This document shows, piece after piece, positions 36,318 through 44,751 of a stretch of DNA of 64,000 bases. Under the pieces are notes generated by a model. The model was not told the DNA's origin. It searched no databases and worked only from the letters and a program-made list of their open reading frames with translations. Position 1 is the stretch's first letter. The number at the start of each line of letters is the position of its first letter. Source of the stretch: Candidatus Izemoplasmatales bacterium (GTDB lineage: Bacteria > Bacillota_I > Bacilli_A > Izemoplasmatales > Hujiaoplasmataceae); assembly GCA_028698875.1 (NCBI GenBank), contig JAQVVR010000004.1, forward strand, positions 1-64,000, given 5' to 3'. Position numbers and translations under genes: made by a program.

Positions 36318-37844
36318 ATGAGCCGATATCTACCATTTTTTCTAACTACATATGGATCAGATGCCTTAGCAATTGTTGTTGCAGTCATAATTGTTGTTGT
36401 CACGATAGTTGTAATAATTTTTCTTGGCCGCGATGTAATTAAAGACATCAAAACCGATCTTGAGGATCGTCGTTTTCTGCGTGAACAGAAACAAGCGGAG
36501 AATGATACGAATGACGCAGACAAATCGGGTTTGGTTGCCGAACGTAAAGTCATCAGTCGTCGTAGCAAGGATTTGCTGGCTTTGATTGATCAGGATATCT
36601 ATCGGTCCAAAGAAGGCAATATCAGCGTCCTCTTTTATATGAACCTTGATAATTTCCGCGCCATCAGTGAGCGCTTTGGAACTGCCAAAGCCGGTAAAGT
36701 AATTGAGGAAATTGCAGCCAAAATCAAAAAGGTTGGCGATAATAAAAAAGCAATTTCTGGGGCACATGAAAGTGACATTTTGATATATTACCTTCCCGGC
36801 CCAGTTGATAATGAAGTTATCGAAAAATATGCAAATGATTTATTGACGGCTGTCAATTCGCCGATGAAAGCCATTGAAGAGCAAGTTACTACTTCAATAG
36901 GTATTGCCATCTTTCCTTTTGATGGCATTACGATTCAACAATTAATTAAGAATGCTGAAATTGCGCTTTATGTGGCTAAAAAACAAGGTAAAAACCAATT
37001 TGCGCTTTATTCAAGTGATTTGATTGAAAAGGAACAATTTAACATCAATTATTACCATGAAATTAAGAAATCGATTTCCAATGATGAGTTTTTACTTTAT
37101 TATCAACCGATTGTTGATATTAAAACGGGAAAGTTAATCGGATTGGAATCGTTACTACGATGGAATCACCCCACGATGGGAATTCTCTCCCCAGGAAAAT
37201 TCTTAAATGTTATGGACTTAACTGGCGATATAACTTGGTTTGGTACTTGGGGGTTTGAAAAAATTGTGCAACAATATGTTGCTTGGAAAAAAACTTTTCG
37301 TTTAAAAGATATGTTTATCTCTACTAACCTATCACCAAAACAACTGATGACGGAGAACCTGGCAAAAGCGTTTTTTGATATTGTCAAGAAATATCACTTT
37401 GATTCCGAATCATTCTGTTTGGAAATCATTGATTACTATACGGTCATAAAAAATCAGACAGCAGTAAATAATCTCTCAGAATTTCGCCGCTATGGATTCC
37501 GTGTCGCAATTGATGATCTTGGTGATCAATATGAACTTGCTCAAGATATCGAACGTGTTCACGGAAATATCATAAAGATTTGTCGAGAAGATGTCATGAA
37601 GATTGTCAACGACTTCGATGAAGCATCAAAGATCGATCGTGTTATCTCAGCCGCTCTTAAAATGCAAAAAGTTGTAATCGCCGAAGGCATTGAAGATGAG
37701 TCAATGATTCAGCTGATGAATGCCAAAGGAGTTCGCTTTTTGCAAGGGTATTATTTTAGTCAACCGAAATCCGCCGATGAAACAGCGCAACTATTTAAGA
37801 AAACACCATGGTCTTTTGAACATTTAGCAGAAATCACGAAATAA
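36318..37844 (+). CDS. Membrane protein with degenerate GGDEF and EAL domains
   Basis: This 508-residue protein has one N-terminal transmembrane helix (about 15-38) and no large extracellular sensor, then a GGDEF-like and an EAL-like domain. The GGDEF site is replaced by AHESDIL, so no cyclase activity is expected. The EAL site is also altered: LESLLRW for EAL, LEIIDYY for the LEITE Glu, and DDLGDQYEL for DDFGTGY, while NLSPKQL, IIKI and AEGIEDE remain. It is probably a c-di-GMP receptor or a regulator of its neighbour rather than an enzyme. AGAAAGGAG precedes the start, 14 bases after the previous gene. A terminator follows. Confidence 0.82.
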   Translation: MSRYLPFFLTTYGSDALAIVVAVIIVVVTIVVIIFLGRDVIKDIKTDLEDRRFLREQKQAENDTNDADKSGLVAERKVISRRSKDLLALIDQDIYRSKEGNISVLFYMNLDNFRAISERFGTAKAGKVIEEIAAKIKKVGDNKKAISGAHESDILIYYLPGPVDNEVIEKYANDLLTAVNSPMKAIEEQVTTSIGIAIFPFDGITIQQLIKNAEIALYVAKKQGKNQFALYSSDLIEKEQFNINYYHEIKKSISNDEFLLYYQPIVDIKTGKLIGLESLLRWNHPTMGILSPGKFLNVMDLTGDITWFGTWGFEKIVQQYVAWKKTFRLKDMFISTNLSPKQLMTENLAKAFFDIVKKYHFDSESFCLEIIDYYTVIKNQTAVNNLSEFRRYGFRVAIDDLGDQYELAQDIERVHGNIIKICREDVMKIVNDFDEASKIDRVISAALKMQKVVIAEGIEDESMIQLMNAKGVRFLQGYYFSQPKSADETAQLFKKTPWSFEHLAEITK

Positions 37845-37845
37845 G

Positions 37846-37873
37846 CACGTACTAAGTACGTGGGTTTTATTTT
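37846..37873 (+). terminator. Terminator of the first c-di-GMP operon
   Basis: CACGTAC (37846-37852) pairs with GTACGTG (37856-37862) around a 3-base loop, followed by TTTTATTTT. Confidence 0.8.
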
Positions 37874-37915
37874 GCACAAAACACCACAAAAACAAAAAAA
37901 ATTGTATAATATCCC

Positions 37916-37944
37916 TTGACAAGAGGAAACGCATATAATATAAT
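37916..37944 (+). promoter_or_regulatory. Consensus promoter of the second c-di-GMP riboswitch operon
   Basis: TTGACA (37916-37921), 17-base spacer, TATAAT (37939-37944), the same exact hexamers and spacing as the promoter at 23982. Confidence 0.92.
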
Positions 37945-37950
37945 GAATGC

Positions 37951-38058
37951 GTAAATAGCAAAACTAGTGAAAGCTAGTGACGCAAAGCTAAAGGGCCTTC
38001 GATAATCGATGGTAGCCAGTTGCCGTTATCTTGTTTAAGATGAGGGCGTTTTTTTATT
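37951..38058 (+). promoter_or_regulatory. Second c-di-GMP-I (GEMM-I) riboswitch with overlapping terminator
   Basis: Nearly identical to the element at 24.0 kb over about 85 bases. The GAAA-capped stem is CTAGT/GCTAG here, keeping pairing through G-U. P1 pairs ATAGC (37955-37959) with GTTAT (38025-38029). The terminator is longer and better: GCCGTTATCTT (38022-38032) with AAGATGAGGGC (38037-38047), followed by seven T. Again the P1 strand is shared, so ligand-induced antitermination is inferred. A second T-run (TTTTTTATTT at about 38120) follows a weak hairpin. The remainder of the leader to 38184 has no ORF. Confidence 0.9.
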
Positions 38059-38184
38059 TCAAGGGAGATTAATATTTCTTTGAAACGAAAAACGACCAAG
38101 TCGAAAATCGGGTAGTGGCTTTTTTATTTCTTAAGCCGACCCGAAACTAGGACAAAGGGGGAACGGAGGGGATCAACTGACGAT

Positions 38185-38994
38185 ATGGGCCAAAAAGCTA
38201 AATTAGCCGAACAGATCTTACATGCATCACGGGTTGCGAAGATCGCCAAAGCCAGTCGTTTAGGAATCGCCATCAGTGCCATCATGTCCTTCATGATATT
38301 TGCAATTTCGTATTATGGCGAAGAAGTTGGAAATTTTACATTTACCGTCAATGAGATGGCTTTCAAAGCTGGAATTCAGCTCTATGAGACGCTTTCTGAT
38401 ACTGATGGTAATACAAGGCTTAACGCTCCTCAAATCGACAGTGCTGACGGAATGACTTCGTTGTGTGGAACAATCTATTCTTCCAAACCAATTGGCAATG
38501 AAGTTTGTCTTCCCAGCGATGAAATACTTAGTTCAGTAGATGGTTCCAATAGTGGCGATTCTTACTTGGTTTATACCTTCTATATTCGCAATGGTGGAAC
38601 AATCCCCGTTGATTTAAGCACTACTATCGATGTAATATCAGCAACAAGAGGAGCAGAAGAGGCGGTACGACTCCGAGTTATATTTGATGGAGTTGGTGAT
38701 GATTATTCCGCCACAACTTACGCCAGGGTTCAAACAACAAGAAATGATAATCCAAACGCCGGGCTCCCTGAGCCGGAAACCACTCCGTTCTTCAGTGAAA
38801 CACAAGTTTTAAATCATGAGTTCATCAATGAAGCACGAAACGGGTATCTTCAACCGGGAGAAACAATTCGGATAACCGTAATTCTCTGGTATGAAGGCGA
38901 AGATGCCGATCACAATTTAAATATTGTGGGCGGTGGTGTAAAACTTTCCATGGAATTTACTGTACCAAATCCGAACAAGTATGCCCCGTATTAA
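38185..38994 (+). CDS. TasA/camelysin-like exported protein, first gene of the fibre operon
   Basis: This 269-residue protein has an unusually long basic and amphipathic N-terminus (KAKLAEQILHASRVAKIAKA) before a hydrophobic segment (LGIAISAIMSFMIFAIS), as in some SipW substrates. The mature part is beta-rich. The pattern YLVYTFYIRNGGTIPVDLS and the C-terminal LQPGETIRITVILWYEGED resemble TasA-type domains (Peptidase_M73/TasA family). A pair of Cys about 12 residues apart (LCGTIYSS and EVCLPSDE) might form a disulfide. GGAGGGG lies 13 bases before the ATG, wider than usual, and no better in-frame start exists. It could be a fibre anchor or minor subunit. Confidence 0.65.
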   Translation: MGQKAKLAEQILHASRVAKIAKASRLGIAISAIMSFMIFAISYYGEEVGNFTFTVNEMAFKAGIQLYETLSDTDGNTRLNAPQIDSADGMTSLCGTIYSSKPIGNEVCLPSDEILSSVDGSNSGDSYLVYTFYIRNGGTIPVDLSTTIDVISATRGAEEAVRLRVIFDGVGDDYSATTYARVQTTRNDNPNAGLPEPETTPFFSETQVLNHEFINEARNGYLQPGETIRITVILWYEGEDADHNLNIVGGGVKLSMEFTVPNPNKYAPY

Positions 38995-39054
38995 ACTAAC
39001 ACAGTCTACAAAAAAACAAAAAATAGAGGAAAAATAGAAAAGGAGAATTTAATT

Positions 39055-40035
39055 ATGAAATCTTTACAAACCAAAGTTATTTTATCAGCAATTGTTTTAA
39101 TGTTTGCCTTGGTCGCCACAATTGGCTCGACCTATGCATGGTTTACCGTATCAAACACAGTAACTGTCAGTGAAATTCAAATGAATGTTCAGTCCAGTGA
39201 ATCATTATTAATCCGCGCCTATAATGGCGAAGATGGCGATGAGGCCTTCTTACTGGATGCGACAAGTTATGTTGCTAATCTTACTTTAGCTGACATTCTT
39301 ACCCCATCTACTAGTGCGGCAATGATTGCTGGTGGGTATGTTGATAATAACACATATGATAATCTTTCCGCATGGAGACTTAGCCCAGTTACAGCTACCT
39401 CTGCACTTAATGGAACAACAATTGATGGTTATAATCTGAGCATAATGAATATTGATACTAAAGCTTACACCGCAATTGACCCTTCACTTCCTTCTGCAGA
39501 TGTCAACAGCGCAACCGGAAAAGTAATCGACATCAGTTTTTGGCTATTATCACAAGGAACAACTGGCTTACCAATCGTACTTGAAGATTTGACGATTTCC
39601 GCTTCCAACGTCCTTGGAGCTCAAGATGCCGTTGTCAACGCTGTTAAATTGGCTGTTTGGAAAGCAGCAAATGCAGATACACCAGTAACACCTGCTGCTG
39701 TTACTTTCGGATTAGACAATGATTATGATTTCGCATTTACTCTTGGTATGAGAGGCTATGATTCAGTAACCGCTGCCAACAACTCGATTTTAACCGCAAG
39801 CAAAACCAGTTTATTGGCTGCTCAAGAAGAATATTATAAAACAGGCGAAACTGCTGATACCGCTGATGTATTTTCATATACTTTAGCTGGTGCTGATGCC
39901 ATCACCACTTTAACAAAGAACGTTCCAACCTTAGTTACTGTTAGAATCTATATTGAAGGTTGGGATGCACAATGCACAAACTCAGTCTTAGCTGCTATTT
40001 TCACACTCAATTTCAAATTCACACTCCAACAATAA
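39055..40035 (+). CDS. SipW-type secreted fibre-subunit candidate, paralogue 1
   Basis: This 326-residue protein has a classic SipW-dependent signal: MKSLQTK, hydrophobic core, then GSTYAWFTVSN with cleavage expected near TYA-WF. It has two close paralogues just downstream. Shared features are IQMNVQSSESLLIR after the signal, an internal IDISFWLLSQG, and the C-terminal block VTVRIYIEGWDAQCTNS ending in a hydrophobic beta strand (FTLNFKFTL). Ala, Thr, Asn and Ser are abundant, fitting an extracellular structural subunit. AAAAGGAG before ATG is the best ribosome binding site in the operon, hinting at high expression. TasA-like by signal type and composition; direct homology cannot be claimed by eye. 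Confidence 0.75.
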   Translation: MKSLQTKVILSAIVLMFALVATIGSTYAWFTVSNTVTVSEIQMNVQSSESLLIRAYNGEDGDEAFLLDATSYVANLTLADILTPSTSAAMIAGGYVDNNTYDNLSAWRLSPVTATSALNGTTIDGYNLSIMNIDTKAYTAIDPSLPSADVNSATGKVIDISFWLLSQGTTGLPIVLEDLTISASNVLGAQDAVVNAVKLAVWKAANADTPVTPAAVTFGLDNDYDFAFTLGMRGYDSVTAANNSILTASKTSLLAAQEEYYKTGETADTADVFSYTLAGADAITTLTKNVPTLVTVRIYIEGWDAQCTNSVLAAIFTLNFKFTLQQ

Positions 40036-40099
40036 AAATTCATCAATTAAAATCATGCTTTGCAAAAACTATCATCTGCTAAGTAAGGGGGAAAACGGA

Positions 40100-41086
40100 A
40101 TGAAAAGTTTAAAGATTAAAGTATTATTGTCAGGGTTAGTCCTCATGTTTGCAATCGCTGCTTCATTTGGAACGACCTATGCCTGGTTCACCATCTCCAA
40201 TACAGTAAATATTGACTCGATGACTATTAATGTTCAATCTGGAGAGTCATTATTAATTCGCGTATATAAAGGCGAGTATTTGGGAGAAGATCCTGTCAAA
40301 CTGGCCGCTGATGAAGCGGGCTTGCTCGATGCTTCCACTTACAAAAATTCCCTTTCCATTGATGATATTCTTGCTTCAACAAGTTATGTTGAAGATACTG
40401 TCGTCTTATTTCCGGGATATCAGCATTTACTTGATTGGAGACTTGGTCCCGTCACCGCTGCTGAATCTGGATATATGGCCTTAAATGGAAAATCATTGAA
40501 GACGATGAACATTCTGACAAAAACCCTTACTGAAACGACCAACAGCAATGATGATGAAGGCGACTTCATTGAATTAAAGTTTTGGCTGATGGCACAAGTC
40601 ACTGCGGAAAATGTTGTTTTATCTGATTTATCGATCACATATGACGAAGAAGATAATCTACTTGCTTCGCAAGACAATGTCATATATGCTGTCAATGTTG
40701 CCGCATGGCGCTCACAAGTTAAGGATGTTCCAACTGCTGATGTGGCAAAAATATATAGTATTGATCCTGATTATGGTTTTGTTTTCACAAATGGGATGAA
40801 TGGCGGCGAAGATGATCCTGATGCGTTTGCACCGTTTGCCTTGACAACCACTCAGATCAATTCATTACTTGATGATCATGCCTTGTTTGATTCAGTGACG
40901 GATGTTGATTACGTTTCGGTTGCTGACAAAACAACGGCGACTACTTTGGCAGCTTTATCAGCTGATACTCCGACTCTCATCACGGTCCGGATTTATATTG
41001 AAGGCTGGGATGCTCAAATGAATAATGCTATTTTGGCTTCTAAATTTGACATTTCCTTCGCTTTTGTAATCAAAAACGCTGCTTAA
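40100..41086 (+). CDS. SipW-type secreted fibre-subunit candidate, paralogue 2
   Basis: This 328-residue paralogue of the preceding gene has the signal MKSLKIK plus hydrophobic core and GTTYAWFTISN. It shares the post-signal block MTINVQSGESLLIRVY, the internal FIELKFWLMAQ and the C-terminal VRIYIEGWDAQMNNAIL. It is more acidic than paralogue 1 in the middle. The start at 40100 is fixed by AAGGGGG and by alignment with the paralogues. It lies 64 bases after paralogue 1, with no terminator between. Confidence 0.75.
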   Translation: MKSLKIKVLLSGLVLMFAIAASFGTTYAWFTISNTVNIDSMTINVQSGESLLIRVYKGEYLGEDPVKLAADEAGLLDASTYKNSLSIDDILASTSYVEDTVVLFPGYQHLLDWRLGPVTAAESGYMALNGKSLKTMNILTKTLTETTNSNDDEGDFIELKFWLMAQVTAENVVLSDLSITYDEEDNLLASQDNVIYAVNVAAWRSQVKDVPTADVAKIYSIDPDYGFVFTNGMNGGEDDPDAFAPFALTTTQINSLLDDHALFDSVTDVDYVSVADKTTATTLAALSADTPTLITVRIYIEGWDAQMNNAILASKFDISFAFVIKNAA

Positions 41087-41159
41087 CAAGGAGTTTCATT
41101 TTCTTCAAAAGCAAATACTTTCACGAATACAAAATTATATGCAAAGAAGGTAATATTTG

Positions 41160-42035
41160 GTGAAAACATTTAAAACAAAAATTCTGTTAGCCGGTATCAT
41201 CACAGTGTTCGCATTTATTGTGACGATCGGGACTACATATGCATGGTTCACCGTTGGTCAGAATTCGGCAATTAGTGCTATTCAGCTACGAGTTGAATCA
41301 GATACATCCTTATTGATTTTACTAGATAATGGATATATCTATGATGCTGAGCACGATAAAGTCATGCTGGATAATCCTTCGTCCTATTCATCAATTCTAA
41401 ATAACAGTGATTTTACTGGAATTTATGATTTTGGGAATATCACCATGCTTCCGGTTACGACTTTAGATGGAAAAGCCTTCCTTAAAAGTGACCGTGTAAC
41501 ATCAGCCTCTTACTCAGATAATATCGCTACGCCAGGACAATACCTACAATTCAGCATGTGGCTGCTTTCGCAAGATAATACAGTTACTGTCGCTTTAAAG
41601 GATTTGACTGTCACGGCGACTACCGGTTCATTTTGGCAAAACACTGTCACAGATGCCGTTAGACTTTCTACTACTGTGGGTGCTAACGATGCTCAAATTT
41701 ATGGGTTCGATAAGGATTACGATTTCGAATTTCTACCTGGGCAAACCGGATATGATAGTGTCACAGCAGCAAATAATATCATCAATTCTGGTTATGAGAC
41801 CGCTTTGACTGCTTTACATGAATTATCATACCAGTCCTCGGGAACTCCCGATGAAGTTGAATCTACAGCAACGCTTGCCTCGGCTGCAACCGTTGTCCAA
41901 TTGACAACTAATATCCCGCAAATGGTTACTGTTCGAATTTGGATTGAAGGATGGGACTTTGACTGCACAAATAACATTCTAGGAGCTACATTCTCATTCG
42001 CATTTGATTTTACTGTGAAGGCAGTAGTCGTTTAA
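41160..42035 (+). CDS. SipW-type secreted fibre-subunit candidate, paralogue 3
   Basis: This 291-residue third paralogue, with signal VKTFKTK and GTTYAWFTVGQ, is the shortest and least similar. It keeps LRVESDTSLLI after the signal, YLQFSMWLLSQ in the middle and VRIWIEGWDFDCTNN near the end. By alignment it starts with GTG at 41160, after AAGAAGG; a TTG directly before it is the alternative. A perfect 18-bp hairpin follows the gene, without a proper T-run, before the signal peptidase gene. Confidence 0.75.
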   Translation: MKTFKTKILLAGIITVFAFIVTIGTTYAWFTVGQNSAISAIQLRVESDTSLLILLDNGYIYDAEHDKVMLDNPSSYSSILNNSDFTGIYDFGNITMLPVTTLDGKAFLKSDRVTSASYSDNIATPGQYLQFSMWLLSQDNTVTVALKDLTVTATTGSFWQNTVTDAVRLSTTVGANDAQIYGFDKDYDFEFLPGQTGYDSVTAANNIINSGYETALTALHELSYQSSGTPDEVESTATLASAATVVQLTTNIPQMVTVRIWIEGWDFDCTNNILGATFSFAFDFTVKAVVV

Positions 42036-42062
42036 TTACTTTGGAATAACTAAAACCCAAAT

Positions 42063-42105
42063 ATACTAACACAACTTAGGGTTAAAGCCTAAGTTGTGTT
42101 AGTAT
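42063..42105 (+). other. Perfect 18-bp inverted repeat between fibre genes and sipW1
   Basis: The arm at 42063-42080 pairs without mismatch with 42088-42105 around a 7-base loop. It is followed by AAGGGGTTGTTTTT, so the T-run begins about 10 bases late. It may be a leaky terminator or a 3'-end stabilising hairpin. The remaining intergenic sequence to 42295 contains a TATAAT at about 42245 without a well-placed -35. Confidence 0.8.
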
Positions 42106-42295
42106 AAGGGGTTGTTTTTCCCAAAATCGTCCTTTTTTTCTTGACGGCTTTGGGAAAGCCAATCGCTAAATCGGGGAAAATCCCATAAAATCACTTCGAT
42201 AGTCGATTATTTCTTAAAAAATTGATGAAATAATTTCCAACATACTATATAATATAGTGTAATGGAAAATATTGTACTTTTAAGGAGCGTGTTTT

Positions 42296-43009
42296 ATGGA
42301 ATCCACTAATAATAAGAAAAAAACAACCATAAAAACAATTGGAAACATTGTTTTTTGGGTTGTGTTAGCGATTGTGGCTCTTTATGCCGTTATATCTCTT
42401 TCTTCAAAACGTAACGACCAAGTTACTGAAATATTTGGACAAACGGGTTTAAATGTTGTTACTGGATCAATGGAACCAACCTTCTCGATTGATGATATTA
42501 TTTTTATCGATGTCATCGATTATAAGACTTTTGATTTCAGCACACTAGAAGCGGGAGATATCATTACTTTTATGTTTGATAATGATAATGACCCAGATAC
42601 TCCTTCGATCTTGAATTCCCATAGAATAACAAGATATGTTATTGATGACAATGGTTACTATCATTTCTATACTCAAGGCGATGCAAATAATAGTGAAGAT
42701 CTGGAGCCGATTTCTGAAAGTGCTGTTTTAGGAGTTTGGAATGGAGCCATATGGGCGGGAGCAGGAAAGGTAGTTAATTTCCTAATTGGTCCATGGGGAT
42801 TCTTCATTTTCATTGTAATTCCCTGCTTTGCATTCTTAGTATATGAAATTTTCCGATTTGTAAAAATCGTCTCTGAATACAATGTTCAAAAAGCCGTCGG
42901 TAATCGGGAAACCATCCAACAAGAAGCGTTGGCTATGGCTAGAGCCCAGTTGGAAGCGGAAATGAAAGCTAAGACTGAGGCCAAAGAAGCAGAGGAACCG
43001 CAAGAATAA
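42296..43009 (+). CDS. sipW: SipW-type (ER/archaeal-like) signal peptidase I, copy 1
   Basis: This 237-residue membrane peptidase cleaves SipW-type signal peptides on the outer face. TM1 spans about 16-36. The catalytic Ser58 is in VVTGSMEPTF. His109 in LNSHRITRY replaces the Lys of classical bacterial signal peptidases, the mark of the S26B/SipW type. Asp129 in YTQGDANNSED is the third conserved site. TM2 spans about 160-185, followed by a charged cytosolic tail (KTEAKEAEEP). AAGGAG precedes the start. It lies directly downstream of three candidate substrates. Confidence 0.9.
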   Translation: MESTNNKKKTTIKTIGNIVFWVVLAIVALYAVISLSSKRNDQVTEIFGQTGLNVVTGSMEPTFSIDDIIFIDVIDYKTFDFSTLEAGDIITFMFDNDNDPDTPSILNSHRITRYVIDDNGYYHFYTQGDANNSEDLEPISESAVLGVWNGAIWAGAGKVVNFLIGPWGFFIFIVIPCFAFLVYEIFRFVKIVSEYNVQKAVGNRETIQQEALAMARAQLEAEMKAKTEAKEAEEPQE

Positions 43010-43060
43010 CCCTGTCTAAAGCTTAAGTCATGCCGAACATGGAGAGGGGGGACTGTCGAA

Positions 43061-44731
43061 ATGTTAGAATTCTCAAAATACTATGTTGAATTTTTTCAGT
43101 GGTTATGGCAAGATATCAAAGATTTTTTTGTTGCCATTTGGAATGACTTTTTCGTTGCCCTCTATACAAATATAAAAGATTACATCTCCTTATTGATTAC
43201 ATATCAAGGACATTTCGATGTGGTTGCTTGGATTATGGTTGCGGTCACAGCGCTTCTTAATACTTCTTTAGTTGTGTTTGTTATTGCTAAAATTATTATA
43301 TGGTTTCGCAAATATGCCTCGTTTCGACGAGTTGAAATAGAAAAAAACGAGTTAATTGAAGAGATTGCGACCCTAAACGACAAAGTCGTTTCTTTAGTCG
43401 AAGAAAAGAACCAAATTATGGCGATGAAAGTATCGCAACTTGGTATCAACGCTGCCACTGGGCAGCATGCCGATCAAGTTGTTGCTGCTGGAGCTGCTTT
43501 GCCGGGAAGAGCCTTTGTTCAGCCAGCTATAGGCATGGTTGGTGGCAACACTACTGTTATGATGGCACCAGGACAATCTCTTGGTCGTGTGGATGGTTCT
43601 GGTCAACCAACCGATTCACCCGCGCCTAATGTGCCTGTTGGACCTTCACGATTCGTTAAATTGATCCAAGTCGATAAAGAATATGCGGGTAAGGATACCC
43701 ATATTTATATGGAAGAATCAGATTTCGTAACACTTCCGGAAATGGTCACGCGGTTTGTTAATTACTCGGCAGCTGCTTTGAAATTATATTATAAACCGAA
43801 AATGATATCACTATTCTTTGCGGGTATGGCGGCTTCTAAAGTCATGATCCTTCAAGGTATCTCTGGTACAGGTAAAACATCTTTGCCTTATGCTATGGCT
43901 AAGTTTTTTTCAAATTCTGCTTCGATGATCTCTGTTCAGCCTTCTTGGCGTGACCGAGCGGAAATTTTGGGATATCTAAATGAGTTTACAAAACGGTTTA
44001 ACGAAACTGATTTTTTGAAGGCTTTATATGAAGCTTCATATCGTAAAGATGTCAATTTCATCGTTCTTGATGAAATGAACCTAGCACGGATTGAATATTA
44101 TTTTGCTGAATTCTTGTCTATCATGGAAATGCCTGACCCCTCGGAATGGAAGATTGACTTAGTTCCCGATTCCAAGCCGTCAGACCCGTTAAAAGTTTTA
44201 AATGGCAAAATCAATGTTCCCCTTAATGTTTGGTTTATTGGAACCGCCAATAAGGATGACTCCACATTTACAATTACTGATAAAGTATATGACCGGGCGA
44301 TTGCCTTGGAATTTGAATCTAAGGGCGAGTTCTTCCAAGCACCGGAAACCGATCCACTCCATATGAATTACTCATATTTACAAGAACTGTTTGATGAAGC
44401 TTATTACAAATATCCGGTTTCTCAGGTGCTTTTGGATAAATTTGCTATTCTTGACAAATACGTACAAAACAACTTTAAAATTGCTTTTGGTAACCGTATT
44501 ATGGTCCAACTTCATAAATTCATCCCAGTGTATGTTGCTTGCGGCGGCACTGAAGAAGATGGCCTTGACTACATTTTCGCCAATAAGATTCTACGCAAAT
44601 TTGAAAGTTTGAATTTATCGTTTCTGAGAAATGAAATGGACGATTTAATCACCCAAATTACGAAGATTTTCGGAAAGAATAATTTTGCGGAATCTATTAA
44701 GTTCGTCAAGAATCTTCAAAAGCAGATTTAG
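43061..44731 (+). CDS. Membrane-anchored McrB-like AAA+ ATPase
   Basis: This 556-residue protein has an amphipathic, aromatic N-terminus, a transmembrane helix at about 54-82, a coiled coil at about 90-125 and a Gly/Pro/Ala-rich linker at 130-195. The AAA+ module follows: Walker A GISGTGKTS (266-274), Walker B FIVLDEMNLAR (333-343), sensor GTANKDD (394-400), and a later DRAIALEFESKGEF. DEMNLAR-type Walker B segments are typical of the McrB-like branch. The partner McrC and any methyl-DNA-binding domain are absent; instead a DUF2357-like gene follows. Membrane anchoring and its place among SipW substrates suggest an envelope role rather than restriction. A strong site, GGAGAGGGGGG, precedes the start. 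Confidence 0.75.
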   Translation: MLEFSKYYVEFFQWLWQDIKDFFVAIWNDFFVALYTNIKDYISLLITYQGHFDVVAWIMVAVTALLNTSLVVFVIAKIIIWFRKYASFRRVEIEKNELIEEIATLNDKVVSLVEEKNQIMAMKVSQLGINAATGQHADQVVAAGAALPGRAFVQPAIGMVGGNTTVMMAPGQSLGRVDGSGQPTDSPAPNVPVGPSRFVKLIQVDKEYAGKDTHIYMEESDFVTLPEMVTRFVNYSAAALKLYYKPKMISLFFAGMAASKVMILQGISGTGKTSLPYAMAKFFSNSASMISVQPSWRDRAEILGYLNEFTKRFNETDFLKALYEASYRKDVNFIVLDEMNLARIEYYFAEFLSIMEMPDPSEWKIDLVPDSKPSDPLKVLNGKINVPLNVWFIGTANKDDSTFTITDKVYDRAIALEFESKGEFFQAPETDPLHMNYSYLQELFDEAYYKYPVSQVLLDKFAILDKYVQNNFKIAFGNRIMVQLHKFIPVYVACGGTEEDGLDYIFANKILRKFESLNLSFLRNEMDDLITQITKIFGKNNFAESIKFVKNLQKQI

Positions 44732-44751
44732 CGGGGGGGTCTTGATAAATT

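Noticed and set aside
42063-42105. Insertion-sequence end or attachment site
   Set aside because: A single perfect hairpin with no partner copy, no transposase and no target duplication nearby.
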